Shown piece after piece: positions 24,204 to 35,193 of a stretch of DNA of 50,286 bases. The notes under the pieces are model-generated. The model had not been told where the DNA came from. It searched no databases and was given only the letters and a program-made list of their open reading frames with translations. The stretch is taken from assembly GCA_902476265.1 (NCBI GenBank), contig CABSCP010000035.1:1-50286 (forward strand), read 5' to 3'. Both the position numbers and the translations under genes were made by a program. Each line of letters starts with the position of its first letter. Within the stretch, counting starts at the first letter, position 1. This stretch comes from an uncultured Lachnospiraceae bacterium. GTDB taxonomy: Bacteria; Bacillota; Clostridia; Lachnospirales; Lachnospiraceae.

Positions 24204-26702
24204 ATGGAAAAAGTGATCATGGTTTGTAACGCACATCTGGATCCTGTCTGGCTTTGGCGCTGGCAGGAAGGGGCGGCGGAAGCCCTTTCCACCTTCCGTA
24301 CGGCAGCGCAGTTCTGCGAAGAACAGGAAAACTTTGTTTTCTGCCATAATGAAGCCTTATTATATGAGTGGGTTGAGGAATATGAACCGGAGCTGTTTTT
24401 GAAAATAAAGGAACTGGCAGCAAAAGGAAAATGGCGGATTATGGGAGGCTGGTATCTTCAGCCGGACTGCGTGATGCTGTCGGGAGAATCTTTTGTGAGA
24501 CAGATTTTATATGGACGGAATTATTTTTGGAAACATTTCGGCAGCGTGCCTGCGACGGCCGTCAACTTTGATTCCTTCGGCCACAGTGTTGGCATGGTGC
24601 AGATTTTAAGGCAGGCGGGCTACGATTCCTACATCGTCTGCCGGGCCGGACGGGCGGAAACGCTTCCGGCCAATGATTTTAAATGGATCGGGCCGGACGA
24701 AAGCAGCATTATCGTCCATTATTCCGACGAAAATTATAATACGGTGAAGGGGGAGGCTGCCCTGGAACTGGAACGTTGGCACAACAGGCATAAAGAGGAA
24801 AAAACAGGTCTGTTTTTATGGGGGATCGGGGATCATGGGGGCGGACCTTCCCGGATCGATGTGCAAAGGCTGCAGGAGTATGCAGCCAAAAACAGCGGCT
24901 GTGAACTGAAAGCATCTGATCCGGAAGCATATTTTTCCGAGAAAGCAGGTGCGGTCCTGCCTGAATACCGGCTGTCCCTGGGGCCAGTTTCGGAAGGATG
25001 CTATACCTCTCAGATCAGAGTGAAGCAAAAGCACCGCAGTCTGGAAAACGAATTATATTCCTGCGAAAAGATGGCAGTGCAGGCAGCGCTTGCCGGACTT
25101 TGTAGATATCCCAAAAAAGAACTGCTGGAAGCGTCAAAGGCGTTGATGCGCGCCCAGTTTCATGACGCCCTTCCGGGCAGCGCTGTCAAGGCAGTGGAAG
25201 AAGATACCCTGGATCAGCTGGGCTTTGGCCTGGAGTTGGTTTCACGGATGAAGGCCCGGGCATTTTTTGCCCTGTGCGCCGGACAGAAAAGTGTGGAGGA
25301 GGGACAGTCGCCGATTCTTGTGTATAACCCTCATCCTTTTGCAATGGATACGGTGATCGACTGCGAACTCGTGCTGCCGCAGCAGAACTGGGAATCGGAT
25401 TATATGGTTCCGGTAGTGTACCAAAACGGAAAACGGCTGCCATGCCAGGCGGAAAAAGAGGCCAGCAGTTTTGAAATTGACTGGAGGAAGCGCTGTGTTT
25501 TTGAAGCCCGCCTGGAACCTGCCGGGATGAATCGTTTTGACTGCCGTTTTGAGCGCCGTCCGCAAAAACCCCCGGTAGTATCCCTCCCCCGGAATGAAAA
25601 GATTTATTTTGATAACGGGCGGCTGAAAGTGATCCTGAACTGTAAAACCGGATTGTTGGATTATCTCGGCGTAGATGGGGTTTCCCTTTTAAAAGAAGGA
25701 GCGCTGCGGCCTGTGGTGATGAATGACCGGTACAATTCCTGGGGAGCCGGCTATGAAAGTTTTGAGGATACGGCAGGAAGCTTTACGCTGATGCCGCCGG
25801 AAGAAGGGAGCCGCTACAGCGGTCTTTTGGAGACGGACACGCCTTCCGTCAGGATTATAGAAGAAGGAGATGTCAGGACGGTAACGGAAAGCGTTTTCGG
25901 ATATGGGAATTCAGCCCTTCGGATGCGCCTTTATCTGCCCCGCAGGGGAACGGAAATCCAGGTGGAAATCCAGGTATTGTGGCAGGAAAAGGATAAAATG
26001 GTAAAGCTGTGTATCCCCACCTTTTTGGAAAACGGCAGTTACCTGGGACAGACTGCTTTTGCCCGGGAAACATTGAGTGCAGACGGAACCGAAGTGGTCT
26101 CCCAGAAATGGAGCGCGCTGGTTTCTGAAAAATATGCCGTGGCCTGTATCAATGAAGGATTATATGGCTCCAACTGCATGAACGGAGAAATGCGGATCAC
26201 CCTGCTGCGTTCCGCGGGCTATGCCATGTCCGACTGCAATGGAAAAATAGCGCGAAAGCCCGGGATTATGATAGACAGAATGGACCAGGGGGAGCGTTCC
26301 TATCGCTTATGGCTGGACTTTGGCGGGAGAGAGGCGGTCATGGGCGGAATCGATAATAAGGCGTTATTCCGAAATGAAGCCCCCATGGCATTGTCCTACT
26401 GTCCGCCTCAAAAGGGAAAACAGCCGGCGGCCGGTATTCTTGTGAAGGAGCCTAATGTTGTGCTTTCGGCAATGAAACAGCAGGAGAACGGGACTGGATA
26501 TCTTCTCCGCGTCTACGAGTCAGAGGGAAAGTCGACGGCAGCACAGATCGAACTGCCGGTTTGCGGAATCATACAGAGGGTAGACTTAAAGCCCTATGAG
26601 ATCAAAACGTTATCCATCGATCCGGCAAAAAAGGAATTGGTTGAGATTTTGCTGCTGGAAGATGACTTTAAAAGCCAAAAAGAAAAGGTGACAGAAACGT
26701 AA
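24204..26702 (+). CDS. Alpha-mannosidase, glycoside hydrolase family 38
   Basis: This 832-residue cytoplasmic enzyme removes alpha-linked mannose. The zinc-binding start motif CNAHLDPVWLWRW lies at residues 8-20, the catalytic nucleophile is Asp123 in NFDSFGHS, and a further zinc-ligand region is GDHGGGPSR near 211. The C-terminal half holds the beta-sandwich domains usual in GH38. There is no signal peptide, so the substrate must be imported, most likely by the importer encoded directly upstream with 3 bases between genes. Host N-glycan or yeast mannan fragments are plausible. Linkage specificity cannot be told from sequence alone. Confidence 0.94.
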   Translation: MEKVIMVCNAHLDPVWLWRWQEGAAEALSTFRTAAQFCEEQENFVFCHNEALLYEWVEEYEPELFLKIKELAAKGKWRIMGGWYLQPDCVMLSGESFVRQILYGRNYFWKHFGSVPATAVNFDSFGHSVGMVQILRQAGYDSYIVCRAGRAETLPANDFKWIGPDESSIIVHYSDENYNTVKGEAALELERWHNRHKEEKTGLFLWGIGDHGGGPSRIDVQRLQEYAAKNSGCELKASDPEAYFSEKAGAVLPEYRLSLGPVSEGCYTSQIRVKQKHRSLENELYSCEKMAVQAALAGLCRYPKKELLEASKALMRAQFHDALPGSAVKAVEEDTLDQLGFGLELVSRMKARAFFALCAGQKSVEEGQSPILVYNPHPFAMDTVIDCELVLPQQNWESDYMVPVVYQNGKRLPCQAEKEASSFEIDWRKRCVFEARLEPAGMNRFDCRFERRPQKPPVVSLPRNEKIYFDNGRLKVILNCKTGLLDYLGVDGVSLLKEGALRPVVMNDRYNSWGAGYESFEDTAGSFTLMPPEEGSRYSGLLETDTPSVRIIEEGDVRTVTESVFGYGNSALRMRLYLPRRGTEIQVEIQVLWQEKDKMVKLCIPTFLENGSYLGQTAFARETLSADGTEVVSQKWSALVSEKYAVACINEGLYGSNCMNGEMRITLLRSAGYAMSDCNGKIARKPGIMIDRMDQGERSYRLWLDFGGREAVMGGIDNKALFRNEAPMALSYCPPQKGKQPAAGILVKEPNVVLSAMKQQENGTGYLLRVYESEGKSTAAQIELPVCGIIQRVDLKPYEIKTLSIDPAKKELVEILLLEDDFKSQKEKVTET

Positions 26703-26705
26703 AAA

Positions 26706-26728
26706 AGCCCCGGTCCTTCGGGGCTTTT
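26706..26728. terminator. Bidirectional terminator between alpha-mannosidase and tRNA-Val
   Basis: AGCCCCG (26706-26712) pairs with CGGGGCT (26719-26725). T runs follow on both strands (TTTT on plus, six T on minus), so it serves both convergent units. Confidence 0.85.
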
Positions 26729-26732
26729 ATAA

Positions 26733-26805
26733 TGGAGACAACAGGACTCGAACCTGCGACCCTTTACACGTCAAGCAAATGCTCTCCCAGCTGAGCTATA
26801 TCTCC
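26733..26805 (-). tRNA. tRNA-Val (anticodon GAC)
   Basis: A 73-base cloverleaf reads on the minus strand: acceptor GGAGATA with TGTCTCC and discriminator A, D arm GCTC/GAGC, anticodon stem TTTGC/GTAAA around the loop TTGACGT with anticodon GAC, five-base variable loop, T arm GCAGG TTCGAGT CCTGT. No CCA is encoded. It is a single-gene unit with its own promoter, reading codons GUC and GUU. Confidence 0.96.
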
Positions 26806-26813
26806 ATAGCGTC

Positions 26814-26841
26814 ATTATACCAAAAATATGGCCGATTGCAA
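26814..26841 (-). promoter_or_regulatory. Promoter of tRNA-Val
   Basis: On the minus strand TTGCAA (26841-26836), a 16-base spacer and TATAAT (26819-26814) preceded by TGG: a strong extended -10 promoter nine bases from the tRNA. Confidence 0.8.
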
Positions 26842-26942
26842 GAAAAATCTGCCGGGAAAAGGCAGAGACATGAAAAAAACAGGAAAAATATTAAAAAAGT
26901 GTTAATATTTTGTAACAAGGCATCGCCAGACCGGCCGCCTCC

Positions 26943-26971
26943 TTGCATTTTTAAAGGGAATCTGATAGAAT
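26943..26971 (+). promoter_or_regulatory. Promoter of secA
   Basis: TTGCAT (26943-26948), a 17-base spacer and TAGAAT (26966-26971) with TGA before it (extended -10), 53 bases before the secA start. Confidence 0.75.
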
Positions 26972-27024
26972 ATACTTCGGGTTTATTTTGGGCGCGGACG
27001 CGCAGTTGATTGGAGAATAAATAC

Positions 27025-29592
<2,568 letters not shown>

Positions 29593-29712
29593 AGGAAGTG
29601 ATTGGGGGAACTGCAATTCTTGTGGTTCCCCTGTGTAATGTATCCGGTGCGTGACTGACCGGAGATGACAGCCGCCCTGTTGGCGAACGTTTAAAATGAG
29701 GTGATGGAAAAT

Positions 29713-30843
29713 ATGGCAATTGTGGAATTGGATCAGATGAAATTTGAACTGCAGGGATTTGAAGAGACTCTGCGGGAAGTGAAGGAATCCCTGGATCTGG
29801 AAGGAAAGACCAAACGGATCGAGGAACTGGAAATGGAAATGGAAGCGCCGGGCTTCTGGGATGATCCGGAATCCTCCAACCGGAAGATGAAGGAACTGAA
29901 GAATTTAAAGGACACGAAGGAACTTTGTGAGAAGCTGGAAACCCAGTATACCGATATCCTGACGCTCATCGAAATGGGCCAGGAAGAGGAAGATCCGGAA
30001 CTGGTGGGAGAAATCCGGGGAGAACTGGATGATTTTACCGCCGAACTGGAGGATCTGCGCATCACCACCCTGCTTTCCGGGGAATATGATAAGGACAATG
30101 CGATCTTAAAGCTCAACGCAGGCGCGGGCGGTACGGAGAGCTGTGACTGGTGCGGCATGTTATACCGCATGTATACCAGATGGGCGGAGAAAAAAGGATT
30201 TTCCGTGGAAGTGCTGGACTATCTGGACGGAGAAGAAGCGGGGATTAAATCCGTTACCTTCCAGGTAAACGGGGAAAATGCTTTTGGTTACCTGAAATCG
30301 GAAAAAGGCGTACACCGTCTGGTCCGCATTTCGCCCTTCAATGCCCAGGGAAAAAGACAGACTTCCTTTGTTTCCCTGGATGTGATGCCGGACATTGAAG
30401 AAGATCTGGATATTGAAATCAATCCCGACGATCTGCGTATCGATACTTACCGAAGCAGCGGCGCCGGCGGACAGCATATCAATAAAACTTCTTCCGCCAT
30501 CCGTATCACCCATATCCCCACAGGGGTTGTGGTACAGTGTCAGAATGAGCGTTCCCAGTTCCAGAACAAGGATAAGGCAATGCAGATGCTGAAAGCCAAA
30601 CTGTACATGCTCAAACAGGAAGCGAATGCGGAGAAGCTCTCCGATATCCGCGGAGAAGTGAAAGATATCGCATGGGGGAACCAGATTCGATCCTATGTGC
30701 TTCAGCCCTATAAGCTGGTGAAGGATCTGCGCACCAACCAGGAGGTTGCCAACGCTGACGGTGTGCTGGACGGCGGGCTGGATCCTTTTATCAACGCCTA
30801 TCTGAAATGGATCAATGTGAAAAAGACAGCGGAAAATGTGTGA
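29713..30843 (+). CDS. prfB: Peptide chain release factor 2 (no programmed frameshift)
   Basis: This 376-residue protein releases the peptide at UGA and UAA codons. The RF2-specific anticodon-like tripeptide SPF is near residue 206 and the catalytic GGQ near 251 in SGAGGQHINKTSSA. The N-terminal helical domain contains KESLDLEGKTKRIEELE. In most bacteria an in-frame UGA and a +1 frameshift lie at the SLDL place. Here the codons are CTG GAT CTG in one open frame, and no AGGGGG-like stimulator is seen. The start is ATG 29713 with GAGGTG upstream; ATG 29704 would lie too close to it. A long terminator follows. Confidence 0.96.
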   Translation: MAIVELDQMKFELQGFEETLREVKESLDLEGKTKRIEELEMEMEAPGFWDDPESSNRKMKELKNLKDTKELCEKLETQYTDILTLIEMGQEEEDPELVGEIRGELDDFTAELEDLRITTLLSGEYDKDNAILKLNAGAGGTESCDWCGMLYRMYTRWAEKKGFSVEVLDYLDGEEAGIKSVTFQVNGENAFGYLKSEKGVHRLVRISPFNAQGKRQTSFVSLDVMPDIEEDLDIEINPDDLRIDTYRSSGAGGQHINKTSSAIRITHIPTGVVVQCQNERSQFQNKDKAMQMLKAKLYMLKQEANAEKLSDIRGEVKDIAWGNQIRSYVLQPYKLVKDLRTNQEVANADGVLDGGLDPFINAYLKWINVKKTAENV

Positions 30844-30880
30844 AAACAGAGTCGACTGACAGAAGGAAGCCGAAAAGTAA

Positions 30881-30950
30881 ACAGGGCCGGCAAGGATTCG
30901 CAGCAAAGAAGAAATACTCTTTTGCTGTCGGGAATCCTTACCGGCCCTGT
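30881..30950. terminator. Long bidirectional terminator between prfB and the minus-strand membrane gene
   Basis: An outer arm of about 19 bases (ACAGGGCCGG then CAAGGATTC) pairs with GAATCCTTA then CCGGCCCTGT. An inner CAGCAAA/TTTGCTG helix extends it. Short T tracts flank both sides. Confidence 0.75.
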
Positions 30951-30982
30951 TTCTGATTTATTTCATGAAAACAGAAAGGGAA

Positions 30983-31699
30983 TCACTCCTGGCTGTTGGC
31001 GATCAGATCCAGATAGAAATTCGCATAGGTCTGCATGCGGTAGGGATACACATATAAAAGCCCGATGCCGCAGGTCAGAACGCCCAGCAGAATCCAGGGG
31101 AGGAAGCTGAGCATGATATAAAGATACCGGCCTTTATTGCCCCGCATCAGCTTTCGGGAATAGCGCAGACATTCCACAGCGCTCATGTCGGGAAAATCCA
31201 GCATGATGAAGAAGACCTGAGAATACAGGATCTTCACAAACAGGGTCAGCGGCAGGAAAATCACGACGGCAGCCAGCGCATAAAAAGCCCACCGGAGATC
31301 GGAACTGGAAAAATATTTCGTTGCCATAAGGTCAGGAATCAGGTTGGGGATCAAAAGCAGGAGGGAAGGAAACAGCTGAATCTGCATGGCCTTTCCCGGA
31401 TTGTGCCAGAACCCTGTAAAAACACCTCCTGCAAAGACCGGCTGCCCGCAGGCATTGCTCAGAAAAAGATAAGCCAGCCCCACCTTAAATATTGCAAAAA
31501 AGATCTGTATGCCAAAACTCACCGCATAGTACAGGATGAGGCCAAAGGGCGGCGCAATCTGTGCCAGGGCAGAGGGAACCACGATGATATATTCCAGCAG
31601 CGCCAGGGAAATAAATGCGCCGGACAGAGGCAGATAATGGCCCAGCAGGGCGCCCCTTGCCCGGGCCTTTAAATCTGCGCTGGTAGCATAATTCTTCAT
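30983..31699 (-). CDS. DUF975 family membrane protein
   Basis: This 238-residue protein has about six membrane segments. The C-terminal part SAVECLRYSRKLMRGNKGRYLYIMLSF, then a Trp- and Gly-rich stretch LLGVLTCGIGLLYVYPY, is the recognisable DUF975 signature. The family is uncharacterised; it may be a structural or stress-related membrane protein. The ATG at 31699 has GAGG upstream. It lies 60 bases after the next gene on the same strand and may be read from the same promoter at 32287-32315, though a weak hairpin (about 31736-31761) lies between. Confidence 0.8.
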   Translation of the reverse strand: MKNYATSADLKARARGALLGHYLPLSGAFISLALLEYIIVVPSALAQIAPPFGLILYYAVSFGIQIFFAIFKVGLAYLFLSNACGQPVFAGGVFTGFWHNPGKAMQIQLFPSLLLLIPNLIPDLMATKYFSSSDLRWAFYALAAVVIFLPLTLFVKILYSQVFFIMLDFPDMSAVECLRYSRKLMRGNKGRYLYIMLSFLPWILLGVLTCGIGLLYVYPYRMQTYANFYLDLIANSQE

Positions 31700-31759
31700 A
31701 AAAATAACCTCGATTTTTCTATTATTCGGGTGAAAAGAAAGTTTTCAAAGCGCGCTTTC

Positions 31760-32209
31760 TTATTTAATTACAGAAGGATCAATCCCGTAACCTTCCAGGA
31801 TCTCGTCAAAGCCCATCCCGGTGAACTGCTCGTAAGTCTGATCAACCATGTTCCAGTATTGCTGCCTGGAGGCAGGGTCTGAAAAGACGGTATAAAAAGA
31901 AAAGAAACAAATGGCCACATTCATCACCAGAGCGCAGGCGGCAACCGCCACACCGGCAAGGGCATTATGATGCAGTTTCTTCTGACTGCCTCTGGATAAA
32001 AGCCCCAGGATGATGGAAAGCCCTCCGAAAAAGAAAGGCAGAATCAGCGTCATGCCCAGAGCGGTCAGAAGAGCAGCGATACCGCATACGAGAGAAGCTG
32101 TGGCAAATCCGCTGCCTGCAGGTTTGTATGCCGGCCTGCGGTATGGGCCCTGAGGCTCCTGGAGAGAAGGACCGTTCGGTCTCCAGTCCTGATTGTTATC
32201 ATAATCCAT
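31760..32209 (-). CDS. DUF4190-like small membrane protein, 149 residues
   Basis: A polar N-terminus rich in Asn, Pro, Gln and Arg (1-33) is followed by a Gly/Ala-rich domain with two to three membrane segments (about 36-110): GSGFATASLVCGIAALLTALG, then FFFGGLSIILGLLSRG, then a segment in VAVAACALVMNVAICFF. The repeated SLVCGI and GLSIILGL pattern fits DUF4190-type proteins. A soluble tail of 40 residues ends it. The ATG at 32209 has GGAAAGGAAG upstream; the frame continues open further but without a site. Function unknown. Confidence 0.75.
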   Translation of the reverse strand: MDYDNNQDWRPNGPSLQEPQGPYRRPAYKPAGSGFATASLVCGIAALLTALGMTLILPFFFGGLSIILGLLSRGSQKKLHHNALAGVAVAACALVMNVAICFFSFYTVFSDPASRQQYWNMVDQTYEQFTGMGFDEILEGYGIDPSVIK

Positions 32210-32286
32210 AAAAAGACTTCCTTTCCGACGAAAATATCGCAGCAGACCGGAATTGGAAAACTGCTGCAAAATATCCACTTTGTGAC

Positions 32287-32315
32287 ATTCTAACACTTTT
32301 TGAGTATTCTTACAA
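32287..32315 (-). promoter_or_regulatory. Promoter of the two minus-strand membrane protein genes
   Basis: On the minus strand TTGTAA (32315-32310), a 17-base spacer and TAGAAT (32292-32287), 78 bases before the start codon at 32209. Confidence 0.65.
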
Positions 32316-32565
32316 ATGAAAAAAGTATGAAACGGGAAGAAAGGCATCCGGCGGGCCCCTTCCGGCTTTTTTACAGGTGCTCTACGAATCGGCACGTAGG
32401 GCTGTAAAGCACACAGCCCAAATGCCGGCGTATTGATAACGGCCATTACAGGGACTGTCTGTCTCTGTCCTGCCGGGGGCTGTCGCAGCCGATGCAAAAA
32501 GCGCCTGGAAAAGAGCCGGAAGGGACCCGCCCAATGTCTCTCTTCCTGCTTGCGAAAACCGGGGC
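32316..32565. other. Gene-free gap with several hairpins, no gene found
   Basis: This stretch between divergent promoters holds at least three hairpins: CTACG/CGTAG (32382-32399), GGGCTGT/ACAGCCC with a 7-base loop (32399-32419) and GGCTG/CAGCC (32478-32490). CCGG/CCGG followed by CTTTTTT (about 32348-32372) resembles a weak plus-strand terminator. No credible reading frame with a ribosome site and no known RNA family was recognised. Confidence 0.35.
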
Positions 32566-32595
32566 TTGAAAAATGGGTGGGTTTTCCACTATACT
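32566..32595 (+). promoter_or_regulatory. Promoter of tex
   Basis: TTGAAA (32566-32571), an 18-base spacer and TATACT (32590-32595), 60 bases before the tex start. Confidence 0.65.
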
Positions 32596-32655
32596 GGTAA
32601 CGACAGGAAGGGCTTTTTGAAAGGCAAAGAGACTTTTTTAAGAAAGGATAACGCA

Positions 32656-35088
32656 ATGGATATTTTAAACAAGTTAAAGGACGAACTTAAGGTGGAACGC
32701 TGGCAGGTGGAAGCAGCGGTAAAACTGATTGATGAAGGGAACACCATCCCTTTTATATCCCGTTACCGGAAAGAAGTGACGGGATCTTTAAATGACGAGG
32801 TGCTTCGTGATTTGTATGAACGCCTCAATTACCTGCGCAATCTGGAGGAAAAGAAAGAATCTGTCATTTCCGGCATTGAAGAACAGGGAAAACTGACGGA
32901 AGAGCTGCGGGAAAAAATCCTGGCGGCGGAAACCCTTGTTGTGGTGGAGGATTTATACCGTCCCTACCGGCCCAAGCGCAAGACCAGGGCCAGCGTGGCG
33001 AAGGAAAAAGGGCTGGACGGCCTGGCGGATTTTATTCTGGCGCAGGAAACCACAGCGCCGCTGGAAGAGGAAGCGGTCAAATATGTGAGCGAAGAAAAAG
33101 GCGTTGCGGATGGAAAGGAAGCCATCCAGGGGGCAAAGGATATCATTGCGGAGGCAATTTCCGACGAAGCGGACTACCGTATTTTTATCCGGAATCTGAC
33201 CACAGAGGAAGGCAAAATCACCAGCGTGGCAAAGGATGAAAAGGCCCAGAGCGTATATGAAATGTACTATGCCTATGAAGAGCCTGTGAAAAAGGCCGCA
33301 GGACACAGAATCCTGGCCCTCAACAGAGGAGAAGCGGAAAAATTCCTGACGGTGAAAATCGAAGCCCCTGTGGAGCGCATTTTACAATATCTGTGCAAAA
33401 AAGTGATCACCCGGGAAAATCCGGTGACCGGGCCTGTTTTACAGGAAGCGGTACAGGACAGCTATAACCGTCTGATCGGCCCCGCCATCGAGCGTGAGAT
33501 CAGAAATGAACTGACGGAAAAGGCGGAAGAAGGGGCGATCAGCGTATTCGGCAAGAACTTAGAACAGCTTCTCATGCAGCCTCCCATCGCGGGGAAGGTG
33601 GTGCTGGGATGGGATCCCGCATTCCGCACGGGCTGTAAGCTGGCAGTGGTGGACCCCACCGGAAAGGTGCTGGACACGAAGGTGATTTTCCCCACAGCGC
33701 CCCAGAACAAAGTGGAAGAGGCGAAAAAAGAGCTGAAAAGGCTCATCGACAAATATGATGTTTCCCTGATTTCAGTGGGCAACGGCACGGCTTCCAGAGA
33801 ATCGGAGCAGGTGATTGTGGATCTGATCAGGGAACTGAAAAAACCGGTGCAGTATGTGATCGTCAACGAGGCAGGGGCTTCCGTCTATTCCGCCAGCAAA
33901 CTGGCTACCGAGGAATTCCCCAATTTTGACGTGGGCCAGAGGAGCGCGGCTTCCATCGCCCGCCGTCTGCAGGACCCGCTGGCGGAACTGGTTAAGATTG
34001 ATCCAAAGTCCATCGGGGTGGGGCAGTACCAGCATGATATGAATCAGAAAAAGCTGGGTGAAGCCCTCACCGGGGTGGTAGAGGACTGTGTGAACAGAGT
34101 CGGCGTGGACTTAAATACCGCCTCCGCTTCTCTGCTGGAATATATTTCAGGCGTATCTAAAACGATTGCCAAAAATATTGTGGAATACCGGGAGGCAAAC
34201 GGCAGGTTCACCAACCGCAGACAGCTGCTGAAAGTGGCGAAGCTGGGGCCCAAAGCCTTTGTACAGTGCGCGGGCTTTATGCGGATTTTAGACGGGGACA
34301 ATCCCCTGGACGCCACCAGCGTACATCCGGAATCCTATGAAGCGACCATGAAGCTTTTGGATAAGCTGGACATGACCATGGACGATGTGCGCACCCTTCA
34401 GGCGGAGGCGAAAAAGAAGAAACCTGCCGGCACGAAGGCAGTGCAGGGAGAAAAGGAAAACAGCGGCAGGAGTGCGGAAAAAGGCCGCGGCAGAAATGAC
34501 AGAAGGCAGAACCGGTTTGTGATCCGCAATACCGATACGGCCATGGGCAAGGCGCTGGCAGCGGCCATGGGCGGCATCACATTGGAAGAAGAGGACAGAA
34601 CAAAACAGAAAAATGCAGGAAACAATTCCAATATTTTACAGAATGCAGGAAAAGATGCAGAAAGAGGAGCTTCAGCAACAGCGCTTCTGGAACGTAAAAT
34701 CCGGGATAAAAAGAAGCTGGCGGAGGAACTGGGCATCGGTGAGATCACCCTTACCGACATTTTGAAAGAACTGGAAAAGCCGGCCCGTGACCCCAGGGAA
34801 AATATGCCCGCCCCCATCCTGCGCAGTGACGTGCTGGACATGAAGGATTTAAAGCCCGGCATGATCCTGAAGGGAACCGTGCGCAACGTCATCGATTTTG
34901 GCGTATTTGTGGATATCGGCGTACATCAGGACGGACTGGTGCACATTTCCCAGATCACGGACCGCTTCATTAAGCATCCTCTGGAGGCGGTCAGCGTTGG
35001 GGATATTGTGGACGTGAAGGTACTGGATGTGGATGTTCCGAAAAAGAGAATCAGTCTGACCATGCGGCTGGATGCAAAAAAGGCATAA
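32656..35088 (+). CDS. tex: Tex-family RNA-binding transcription accessory protein with linker insertion
   Basis: This 810-residue protein is longer than the usual 720 or so. The N-terminal helical Tex domain begins IPFISRYRKEVTGSLND (about 35-51). A YqgF-like RNase H fold starts near GWDPAFRTGCKLAVVDPTG (about 317), and the helix-hairpin-helix region covers GVSKTIAKNIVEYREANGRF and the following stretch (about 500-560). The C-terminal S1 RNA-binding domain (about 731-805) contains GTVRNVIDFGVFVDIG. Between the HhH region and S1, residues about 585-675 form a Lys/Arg/Asn/Gly-rich low-complexity stretch that standard Tex proteins lack. The ATG at 32656 has AGAAAGGA upstream. It likely affects transcription or RNA turnover. 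Confidence 0.95.
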   Translation: MDILNKLKDELKVERWQVEAAVKLIDEGNTIPFISRYRKEVTGSLNDEVLRDLYERLNYLRNLEEKKESVISGIEEQGKLTEELREKILAAETLVVVEDLYRPYRPKRKTRASVAKEKGLDGLADFILAQETTAPLEEEAVKYVSEEKGVADGKEAIQGAKDIIAEAISDEADYRIFIRNLTTEEGKITSVAKDEKAQSVYEMYYAYEEPVKKAAGHRILALNRGEAEKFLTVKIEAPVERILQYLCKKVITRENPVTGPVLQEAVQDSYNRLIGPAIEREIRNELTEKAEEGAISVFGKNLEQLLMQPPIAGKVVLGWDPAFRTGCKLAVVDPTGKVLDTKVIFPTAPQNKVEEAKKELKRLIDKYDVSLISVGNGTASRESEQVIVDLIRELKKPVQYVIVNEAGASVYSASKLATEEFPNFDVGQRSAASIARRLQDPLAELVKIDPKSIGVGQYQHDMNQKKLGEALTGVVEDCVNRVGVDLNTASASLLEYISGVSKTIAKNIVEYREANGRFTNRRQLLKVAKLGPKAFVQCAGFMRILDGDNPLDATSVHPESYEATMKLLDKLDMTMDDVRTLQAEAKKKKPAGTKAVQGEKENSGRSAEKGRGRNDRRQNRFVIRNTDTAMGKALAAAMGGITLEEEDRTKQKNAGNNSNILQNAGKDAERGASATALLERKIRDKKKLAEELGIGEITLTDILKELEKPARDPRENMPAPILRSDVLDMKDLKPGMILKGTVRNVIDFGVFVDIGVHQDGLVHISQITDRFIKHPLEAVSVGDIVDVKVLDVDVPKKRISLTMRLDAKKA

Positions 35089-35131
35089 GTCCGGTTCTTT
35101 TCCCGATACTATTATTTCACGTTTTTCTCCA

Positions 35132-35159
35132 TTGTCCGGCGGACAGAATCTATTATAAT
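35132..35159 (+). promoter_or_regulatory. Promoter of the GH51/GH43 operon
   Basis: TTGTCC (35132-35137), a 16-base spacer and a perfect TATAAT (35154-35159), 34 bases before the start codon. Confidence 0.6.
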
Positions 35160-35193
35160 AGTAGAAAAAACCTAAGGGCAAAGGAAATAACAT

